Assembly: GCA_045637425.1 (NCBI GenBank)
Contig: JAZTZL010000027.1
Coordinates: 1-12,340, forward strand
DNA: 12,340 bases
Source: CAJGBR01 sp045637425
GTDB lineage: Bacteria; Bacteroidota; Bacteroidia; Bacteroidales; Rikenellaceae
Reading direction: 5' to 3'
In this document: piece by piece, positions 6,968 through 12,340 of the stretch
Layout of the letters: the number at the start of each line of letters is the position of its first letter
Numbering within the stretch: position 1 is the first letter of the stretch
Position numbers and translations under genes: made by a program
The notes under the pieces: model-generated
What the model saw: only the letters and a program-made list of their open reading frames with translations
Told to the model about the DNA's origin: nothing
Databases searched by the model: none

Positions 6968-7954
6968 ATGAAAAAACTGCTCATAACCAATTTGTTATTA
7001 ACACTTATAACCATCTCGGTTCAGGCACAGAGATACACCCCAAAAATTGAAGATTTGCCTCGAATTCCAATCGACACTATCAAGACAAGTGACCCGCAAA
7101 CAAGCATCATCTTGTTCAGCAACAATACGTGGGAGTATTTCCGTCCTGGCATCGAAAAGGTAAGTGAGCTGCCCATCTATACACAGCATTGGGTTACAGA
7201 CCAAGTGTTTGCCTATCGCAGTATCGAGCTCAGAGATTTACCTGCAGAGATAGAACTCCACCTCGTAGACAACCTCAACGAATTCCACACACCCGTTCAG
7301 GGAAAAGTTTATTCGAAATATGGACCCCGTCGCCGCCGAGCTCACAACGGAGTGGATATTCCATTGAAAATGTACGAGCCAATTTATGCAATGTTCGAGG
7401 GTAAGGTGCGCTATGCAAAATACAACTCGGGCGGATTCGGCAACCTGATTATCGTACGCCACCTCAACGGACTCGAAACGTGGTATGCCCATCTCTCGCG
7501 CAATAACGTCAAGGTCGGCGACTACGTCAAGGCCGGGCAGGTAATAGGTTTCAGCGGCAACACAGGTCGTAGCCGTGGTCCGCACTTGCACTTCGAAATT
7601 CGTTATAAAGACCAGACTTTCGACCCAGAATTCCTAATCGACTTCGAAAACGGACAACTCAAATATCAAACATTTATGCTCGAGAAGAAATTTTTCAATA
7701 TCCACTCTCGCGCATCTGAGTTGCTTGAAGAAGATGAGGATCTCGAGTTCCCATTGTTGAGCGATGATTCGGCTCCGGTTAAGGCCGAGAACGCAGAACG
7801 TGCAAGCAGAGAAATCTGGCATATAGTAAAACAGGGTGATATGTTGAGTAAAATTGCTCGCAGATACGGAGTAACTGTAAATCAGATTTGTAGACTCAAT
7901 AACATCAAATCAACAACAACGCTCCGAATCGGACGCCGACTCAGAATCAAGTAG
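6968..7954 (+). CDS. Exported M23 metallopeptidase with C-terminal LysM domain
   Basis: This 328-residue probable periplasmic peptidoglycan endopeptidase is of the LytM/lysostaphin type. Residues 1-20 are a signal peptide (MKK start, hydrophobic core, cleavage after VQA). The M23 domain covers about 105-225: H126 and D130 in HNGVD, H175 in WYAHLS, and H206 and H208 in PHLHFE. All four zinc/catalytic positions of an active M23 enzyme are therefore kept, in contrast to degenerate activator types such as EnvC. Residues about 282-328 form one LysM peptidoglycan-binding repeat (HIVKQGDMLSKIARRYGV). The linker 240-280 is acidic. It is the third gene of the ligA transcript, 20 bases after the DUF3109 gene. 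It probably cleaves stem-peptide cross-links during growth or division; the exact bond is unknown. Confidence 0.93.
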   Translation: MKKLLITNLLLTLITISVQAQRYTPKIEDLPRIPIDTIKTSDPQTSIILFSNNTWEYFRPGIEKVSELPIYTQHWVTDQVFAYRSIELRDLPAEIELHLVDNLNEFHTPVQGKVYSKYGPRRRRAHNGVDIPLKMYEPIYAMFEGKVRYAKYNSGGFGNLIIVRHLNGLETWYAHLSRNNVKVGDYVKAGQVIGFSGNTGRSRGPHLHFEIRYKDQTFDPEFLIDFENGQLKYQTFMLEKKFFNIHSRASELLEEDEDLEFPLLSDDSAPVKAENAERASREIWHIVKQGDMLSKIARRYGVTVNQICRLNNIKSTTTLRIGRRLRIK

Positions 7955-8022
7955 CAGAAATAAGCATATTTACTTATTCAAAATAGGTCAAAAAACTACC
8001 ATACCAGCACATTTGTTTTGAG

Positions 8023-8030
8023 TAATTTTG
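8023..8030 (+). promoter_or_regulatory. -7 promoter element upstream of the Hdr-like operon
   Basis: TAATTTTG fits the TAnnTTTG consensus and lies 37 bases ahead of the first hdr-like ATG, in the 113-base gap after the peptidase gene. The expected -33 position (8000-8003, cata) does not match TTTG. The promoter may therefore be weak or activator-dependent, or the match may be chance. Confidence 0.4.
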
Positions 8031-8067
8031 TAGTCGGAAAATTATATCAGAACTAATCGTGTGAACT

Positions 8068-8781
8068 ATGGATAAAGTGACACCTGATTACTATTCTATG
8101 TTGATGCAAGACGTCAGATTCCGAGAAGGATTGTCGTCTTGTATGAATTGCGGAGTCTGTACTGCAGTGTGCCCCGCAGCGGAATTTTACGACTACGACC
8201 CTCGTCGAATAGTAGTTACCGTCTTCGAAGCCGATAACGATAAAATTGAAAATCTGCTCAAGAGCGAAACTATATGGTACTGTGGCGAATGTATGTCCTG
8301 CAGACCAAGATGTCCAAGAGGTAATACTCCGGGATATGTCATTCAGGCTCTGAGAACCCTTTCGCAAAAGACAGGATTGTTTATTCACTCGGAAAAGGGT
8401 CGCCAGCAGTTGGCTCTCAAACGCACAATCGGACAGAACATTCTCGATACGGGTTATTGTATGACCCCAAAACGCATCGACCCCGAACTGCACCCCGAAC
8501 AAGGACCCGTTTGGCAGTGGGTCTATGACCACGACTCTGATGTATTTGAACGTCTGGGCAAGAACTACAGACGCAGAGGAGATGGAACTGTGCGCGAAAT
8601 TGACCAACAAGTTCTCGACGAAATACACAAAATTTTCGACATCACAGGAGGAACAGAAATGTTCAATACTATAGAACACTACTCGGAGGAGGCTGCCCGA
8701 ATGATGGGTATGGACAGCCACTCGGAGGAGTATATGAACCATTTGTTAACTGCAAACAACGGAAATCACAATGGACATTAA
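8068..8781 (+). CDS. HdrC-like 4Fe-4S dicluster subunit
   Basis: This 237-residue cytosolic electron carrier resembles the HdrC subunit of heterodisulfide reductase. Two [4Fe-4S] binding motifs are intact: C25, C28, C31, C35 (CMNCGVCTAVC) and C72, C75, C78, C82 (CGECMSCRPRC). Both are followed by proline, as in ferredoxins. In HdrABC the equivalent protein passes electrons between the HdrA flavoprotein and HdrB. The C-terminal extension (83-237) has only one cysteine and ends in a polar His/Asn tail, and it makes the protein longer than a minimal HdrC. It is first in the operon, and its last 11 bases overlap the start of the hdrB-like gene, which implies translational coupling and subunits of one complex. 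The physiological electron donor is unknown. Confidence 0.88.
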   Translation: MDKVTPDYYSMLMQDVRFREGLSSCMNCGVCTAVCPAAEFYDYDPRRIVVTVFEADNDKIENLLKSETIWYCGECMSCRPRCPRGNTPGYVIQALRTLSQKTGLFIHSEKGRQQLALKRTIGQNILDTGYCMTPKRIDPELHPEQGPVWQWVYDHDSDVFERLGKNYRRRGDGTVREIDQQVLDEIHKIFDITGGTEMFNTIEHYSEEAARMMGMDSHSEEYMNHLLTANNGNHNGH

Positions 8782-9844
8782 ACGCTGGAGCGACTACCAA
8801 AAAGAGGTAGCCGATGATAACTATTTCTATGTACGCAGTTGCATTCGCCAGAATTTCTTCCCGGGCTCGGAACAGGCGTTTCTCAATATACTGCGCAATG
8901 ACCTGAAACGCAACGTACTGGACGATGCCAACCACACCTCGTGTACGGGCATCGGATACCACTCGGACATCGTGCCGCTCGAAACAATTATGACCGTCGT
9001 AGCGCGTCAGTTCGCGCTGATGACCGAAGCACAGATGACCAATTTCGCAGTATCGTGTGTTACATCTTTCGGTATATATTCGGAAATTCTTTCCACTTGG
9101 CACGAATTCCCCGAAACACTGGAAAAAACGCGTGAGTATTTGTACAAGGCTACGGGACGAGAGTTTCAGATTCCGACCAACGTAGCGCACACATCAGATA
9201 TCATACACCACCACCGCAAGCAAATTGCGGAACTCGGAGTGCGCCGACTAATCAACAAAGAGACAGGCGAACCACTCAAGGTAGTTGACCACATTGGCTG
9301 CCACTACCACAAGATTTTCCCAAAGTCGAGCCACGGCGGAGCAGAATTCCCCAGAGTGCTGAGCGATATGGTTGAGGCGTGGGGCGGTCAGAGTGTCGAT
9401 TACCCCGAACGCAGACACTGCTGTGGATTCGGATTCAGAAACTATTTGGTTATGGCAAACAGAGGCTACTCTATCTCAAATTCGAAGCATAAACTCGAGA
9501 GTATGGCTCCGTATAAGCCAGACTTCATCGTCACAAACTGCCCGGGGTGTTCAATGTTCCTCGACAAGTGGCAGTACGCAATAAGCGAACTTGAGGGAAA
9601 AACTTACGGACAAAACGGAGAGGGTATCCCCGTACTCACATACGAAGAGATGGCAGGACTTGTATTGGGCTACGACCCGTGGGATTTGGGTATGCAGATG
9701 CACCAAGTACCCGTAGAACCGCTGCTGGACAAACTCGGCGTGGAATACGACCCGGGAGCAAAATATCTCGGCAATAACGGAAAATATATCGAACGTCCTG
9801 AACCATCGCCGTTCGACAAAATAGAACTCAAAATATTGGAATAA
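8771..9844 (+). CDS. HdrB-like CCG-domain subunit
   Basis: This 357-residue protein of the HdrB family is the subunit that, in heterodisulfide reductase, reduces a disulfide at two non-cubane [4Fe-4S] clusters held by CCG motifs. The C-terminal CCG motif is complete: C177, C217-C218, then C257 and C260 (HCCGFGF, NCPGC). The N-terminal one is degenerate: C24, S57-C58 and C96-VT-S99 occupy the expected places, so two cysteines are replaced by serine. One catalytic-type cluster is therefore expected rather than two. The ATG at 8771 lies inside the end of the upstream hdrC-like gene, and the stop codon abuts the hdrA-like ATG directly. It is cytosolic with no signal peptide or helices. The substrate is unknown; CoM-S-S-CoB is not expected in this lineage. 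Confidence 0.88.
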   Translation: MDIKRWSDYQKEVADDNYFYVRSCIRQNFFPGSEQAFLNILRNDLKRNVLDDANHTSCTGIGYHSDIVPLETIMTVVARQFALMTEAQMTNFAVSCVTSFGIYSEILSTWHEFPETLEKTREYLYKATGREFQIPTNVAHTSDIIHHHRKQIAELGVRRLINKETGEPLKVVDHIGCHYHKIFPKSSHGGAEFPRVLSDMVEAWGGQSVDYPERRHCCGFGFRNYLVMANRGYSISNSKHKLESMAPYKPDFIVTNCPGCSMFLDKWQYAISELEGKTYGQNGEGIPVLTYEEMAGLVLGYDPWDLGMQMHQVPVEPLLDKLGVEYDPGAKYLGNNGKYIERPEPSPFDKIELKILE

Positions 9845-10861
9845 ATGAGCAAACAGGTAATCATAATAGGCGGAGGCATCGCGGGTTTATCGACAGCCTC
9901 AACATTGGAATCAATGGGAGTTGCCACTACCGTAATCGAACGAGAATCTACAATTGGTGGCAAACTGAACAAATGGGACAGACTGTTTCCGACATTTACT
10001 CCTGCACACGAAGTTCTCGACCGCATTGTCGAAGAGTATAAACGCTCGGGCAGCAGGCTCATCACCTCTGCCGAAGTGAAACACATCGACGCATCGGGTA
10101 AAGGCGTAACGCTGAGCGACGGACAACACCTGACGGCTGATGCTATTGTTATTGCATCTGGGTTCGAGCTGTTTGATGCTACGATAAAGGAGGAGTACGG
10201 CTATGGCATATACGACAACGTGGTAACCTCCGTTGACCTCGAAAAGATGTTCAAAGAACATCGTGTGCTGACCAAGCAGGGTGAGGTTCCCAAACGTGTA
10301 GCCATACTGCACTGTGTGGGTTCGCGCGATGAGAAGGTCAATCAGAACCACTGCTCGCGAGTATGCTGCGTAACGGGCGTTAAACAGGCCATCGAAATAA
10401 AGCAACTCTACCCCGACTGCGAAGTCTATAACCTCTATATGGATATGCGAATGTTCGGTCCCGGTTACGAGGAACTGTACCGCGAATCGCAACAAAAATA
10501 TGGCATTAACCACATTCGCGGCAGAATATCCGAAGCAGCCCAAACAATAGACGGCAAGGTTAAAATCAAGGCAGAAGATACGCTTGTTGGTCGTCCATTG
10601 AGAATGACCGTAGATATGCTGGTGCTGATGGTTGGATTCTGTGCAGGGCGCAGCAACCGTTCGTTCTCGGCCGACTGCGGACTCGACCTCAGACTGAGCA
10701 ACTTTATGAAACCTCAAAATCCCTTCGACTGCAGCAACGTAACTGCGTGTGAAGGCGTATTTTTGGTGGGTACGGTTAAAGCGCCGAAGAACATCAGCGA
10801 AACGCTGCACGATGCTGCATCGTGCGCTCACAGCGTACTGAATTACCTTAAAACACTCTAA
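9845..10861 (+). CDS. Short HdrA/QmoA-like FAD and Fe-S flavoprotein
   Basis: This 338-residue FAD-dependent oxidoreductase is related to HdrA and QmoA. The N-terminal dinucleotide-binding motif is GGGIAGLS (7-14), followed by the E38-containing end of strand 2 and an IGGK motif. A cysteine set typical of HdrA follows: C157 (CVGSRD), C170, C174 and C175 (CSRVCC), expected to hold a [4Fe-4S] cluster close to the FAD. The C-terminal FAD motif is GVFLVGT (about 304-310). Methanogen HdrA proteins are about 650 residues and carry extra ferredoxin domains; these are absent here. The cysteine-containing stretch that normally follows GGK is also replaced (FPTFTPAHEV). The ATG directly follows the hdrB-like stop codon. 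It is the likely entry or branch point for electrons in the complex; flavin-based bifurcation is not demonstrated by the sequence. Confidence 0.87.
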   Translation: MSKQVIIIGGGIAGLSTASTLESMGVATTVIERESTIGGKLNKWDRLFPTFTPAHEVLDRIVEEYKRSGSRLITSAEVKHIDASGKGVTLSDGQHLTADAIVIASGFELFDATIKEEYGYGIYDNVVTSVDLEKMFKEHRVLTKQGEVPKRVAILHCVGSRDEKVNQNHCSRVCCVTGVKQAIEIKQLYPDCEVYNLYMDMRMFGPGYEELYRESQQKYGINHIRGRISEAAQTIDGKVKIKAEDTLVGRPLRMTVDMLVLMVGFCAGRSNRSFSADCGLDLRLSNFMKPQNPFDCSNVTACEGVFLVGTVKAPKNISETLHDAASCAHSVLNYLKTL

Positions 10862-10864
10862 CCT

Positions 10865-11182
10865 ATGAAATGGGGGTATAGCACAGTAACAAAGAGGTCT
10901 ATAGACTTGGACTCGAATAATATGACATTGGCCAATCGGTTGCAGGAAGCAGAACCGAGTCTGATCTCCTGCATCGCGTGCGGTTGCTGCACGGCGACCT
11001 GTACGGCGGGAAATCTTACCGATTTCAACTTCCGTCAACTACATACTTTGGTGCGTCGTGGCGAGTACGACAAGGCTCGCGAAGAGTCTGAAAAATGTAT
11101 GCTCTGTGGAAAATGTTTCATTATCTGTCCGCGAGGCATCAATACCCGTAACGTAATTTTAACACTCCGTAGAATACTCTGA
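10865..11182 (+). CDS. Small HdrC-like ferredoxin (4Fe-4S dicluster)
   Basis: This 105-residue protein is made almost entirely of two [4Fe-4S] motifs: C36, C39, C42, C46 (with an extra C41) and C78, C81, C84, C88 followed by proline. It is the second HdrC-type carrier in the operon and may stand in for the ferredoxin domains missing from the short HdrA-like protein. The start at 10865 is 3 bases after the previous stop; an internal ATG at codon 20 would remove a polar N-terminus but leave both clusters. The stop codon is TGA, and reading through it would give only nine more codons before a TAA, so TGA appears to be a real stop codon in this genome. The next gene begins 2 bases later. Confidence 0.88.
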   Translation: MKWGYSTVTKRSIDLDSNNMTLANRLQEAEPSLISCIACGCCTATCTAGNLTDFNFRQLHTLVRRGEYDKAREESEKCMLCGKCFIICPRGINTRNVILTLRRIL

Positions 11183-11184
11183 AA

Positions 11185-12340
11185 ATGGATATATATTTTC
11201 ACCCATTTGTAATCCCCTTTTCGCTCGGCGTGCTGATTATGCTCGGCGTGCTGATTTACAAATATGCCAATTGGTTTGCAGACCTGACATCACAGGAGAG
11301 AGGTATATTCTTCAAATCAATTTTCACACGAAAGACTCTCATCTCGATTAAAGAGTGCGTCACCGAGTGTCTGCTGCACTTGAAGATTTATCGTGTAAAC
11401 CTAAGGTTGGGTTATATGCATATGAGTCTGGCACTGGGGTGGTTCTTGTTGATTCTTGTGCGTTGACTTGAGACTGCAGCAATACTGAGCGACCAGATTG
11501 TCCCGCTCTATGTACACGTATTTTTCAGATTTTTCGTTCCGGTTGCGCCCGACAACGTAGCTCACGTCATTGACTACGCACCGATTATGGACGCGCTGCT
11601 ACTGATTATTCTCATCTCTGTAGCATTGGCCGTAATCAAGCGTTTCAAATCGACAATTCTGGGAATGAGAAAGGCTACGAAACATACGCTCGCAGACCGT
11701 TTCGCACTCACATCTTTATGGTTGATCTTCCCTGTGCGTCTGCTTGCCGAGAGTGCAACGTGCGGAATCCATCGAGGAGGAAGTTTTCTCACATATTCCG
11801 TAGGCTCGTTTCTTTCGGGCATATTGCCAATCGAAAACCTCGAACTGCCACTGTGGTGGTTGTATTCAATTGTGCTGTGCGTATTTATGGTGTCGCTACC
11901 ATTCTCTCGCTACTTGCACATTTTCGCAGAAATACCACATATATTCCTCAAAAACTACAACATCAGACCAAAGAATACCCCCTCGGCAATAGACGAGTTT
12001 CAAATCGCAGCCTGCTCGAGGTGCGGCATCTGCATCGACCCTTGTCAGATGCAATCATCTGCAGGCGTAAATAATATGCAGTCTGTCTACTTCTTGAGAG
12101 ATTGTCGTGAAGGAAATCTTACACAAAAGATTGCCGATAATTGTTTGATGTGTGGTCGATGTGAACAGCGGTGTCCTGTGGGAATAGACCTGAACAGCAT
12201 ACGACTGAATCGTCGTCAAGGCAGCGTTCCGCGCATAGGACTCAATCCGTATGGATACGCCAGCCAGATTGACACATCAAAAGGCAGCGGCAAGGTCGGA
12301 TACTTTGCAGGTTGTATGACCTCTCTCTCTCCACGCATAC
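11185..12340 (+). pseudogene. HdrE-HdrD / DsrM-DsrK-like membrane Fe-S fusion, interrupted by in-frame TGA and cut by the window edge
   Basis: The frame from ATG 11185 runs to the edge (385 codons) with a single stop, TGA at 11464-11466 (codon 94). Before the stop are TM1 (about 8-32) and most of TM2 (YMHMSLALGWFLLI). After it come 291 open codons: further helices near codons 133-155, 180-197 and 223-245; conserved-looking histidines (H78, and H239 in SRYLHIF) that could bind haem b; ferredoxin cysteines C277, C280, C283, C287 and C320, C323, C326, C330; and the start of a CCG domain (FAGC, C377). This order resembles HdrE/DsrM fused to HdrD/DsrK, a menaquinone-facing module. As read it yields a 93-residue stub. 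It may be a point nonsense mutation, a sequence error or a recoded codon. The open frame downstream argues against old decay. Confidence 0.8.
11464..11466 (+). other. In-frame TGA interrupting the membrane Hdr-like subunit
   Basis: The codon lies between GTG CGT and CTT GAG at the end of the second membrane helix. The frame is the same on both sides, so no insertion or deletion is needed; one substitution restores the gene. The following base is C, which makes UGAC, a stop context known to be leaky in bacteria. From memory, related Bacteroidota proteins carry a G-N/K-like pair here and not cysteine, which makes selenocysteine unlikely. Confidence 0.85.

Noticed and set aside
7959..7978. AATAAG/CTTATT inverted repeat after the M23 peptidase gene as a terminator
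   Set aside because: Only 6 weak pairs, 8-base loop and no T-tract after it; not strong enough to call.
9911..11038. 375-codon minus-strand open frame opposite the hdrA-like gene
   Set aside because: The plus-strand frame has clear FAD and Fe-S motifs and operon spacing; the antisense product is low-complexity in motif terms and matches no family I recognise.
11464..11466. Selenocysteine at the in-frame TGA
   Set aside because: The site is at a membrane helix end, not in a redox motif, the family is not known for Cys there, and the downstream hairpin lacks the expected loop G. Kept only as a weak alternative.
11464..11466. Genome-wide reassignment of UGA to a sense codon
   Set aside because: The adjacent 105-residue ferredoxin gene ends at a TGA in the right place for its family and for operon spacing, so UGA works as a stop here.

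Overview
The window looks like chromosome from a strict or facultative anaerobe of the Bacteroidota, most likely Bacteroidales. The evidence is promoters of the TTTG-N19-TAnnTTTG type, no clear Shine-Dalgarno sequences, and characteristic gene families: a glycine-lipid-type acyltransferase pair, a DUF3109 protein, and a short HdrA/HdrB/HdrC set. No mobile elements, CRISPR arrays or phage genes were seen.

Left third (1-4186), mostly minus strand: the first codons of an unidentified gene leaving the left edge, with its own promoter; a K+/H+ antiporter of the CvrA/NhaP2 type; then a plus-strand tRNA-Phe(GAA) with a perfect promoter and a terminator. The tRNA promoter overlaps the probable antiporter promoter on the other strand. 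After a gene-poor gap with a strong hairpin comes a minus-strand two-gene operon resembling glsA-glsB, an O-acyltransferase and an N-acyltransferase for acyl-amino-acid lipids.

Middle (4293-7954), plus strand: NAD+-dependent DNA ligase ligA, a cysteine-rich DUF3109 protein, and an exported M23 metallopeptidase with a C-terminal LysM domain. They are 20-24 bases apart and are probably one transcript. Apart from co-transcription, no common function is evident.

Right third (8068-12340), plus strand: five very tightly packed genes (11-base overlap, then gaps of 0, 3 and 2 bases) for a heterodisulfide-reductase-like / Qmo-like electron-transfer complex. In order they are an HdrC-like ferredoxin protein, an HdrB-like CCG protein, a short HdrA/QmoA-like flavoprotein, a second small HdrC-like ferredoxin, and a membrane cytochrome-b-like/ferredoxin/CCG fusion of HdrE-HdrD or DsrM-DsrK type that runs off the right edge. 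The organism is not a methanogen, so coenzyme M-S-S-coenzyme B is not the expected substrate. A menaquinone-linked thiol/disulfide or electron-confurcating role is plausible, but the substrate is unknown.

Three features of this complex stand out. The membrane subunit is interrupted by one in-frame TGA at codon 94, followed by 291 clean codons of the same protein. The HdrA-like subunit lacks the ferredoxin domains and the N-terminal cysteine region of classical HdrA. The HdrB-like subunit has serines where two cysteines of its first CCG motif should be.
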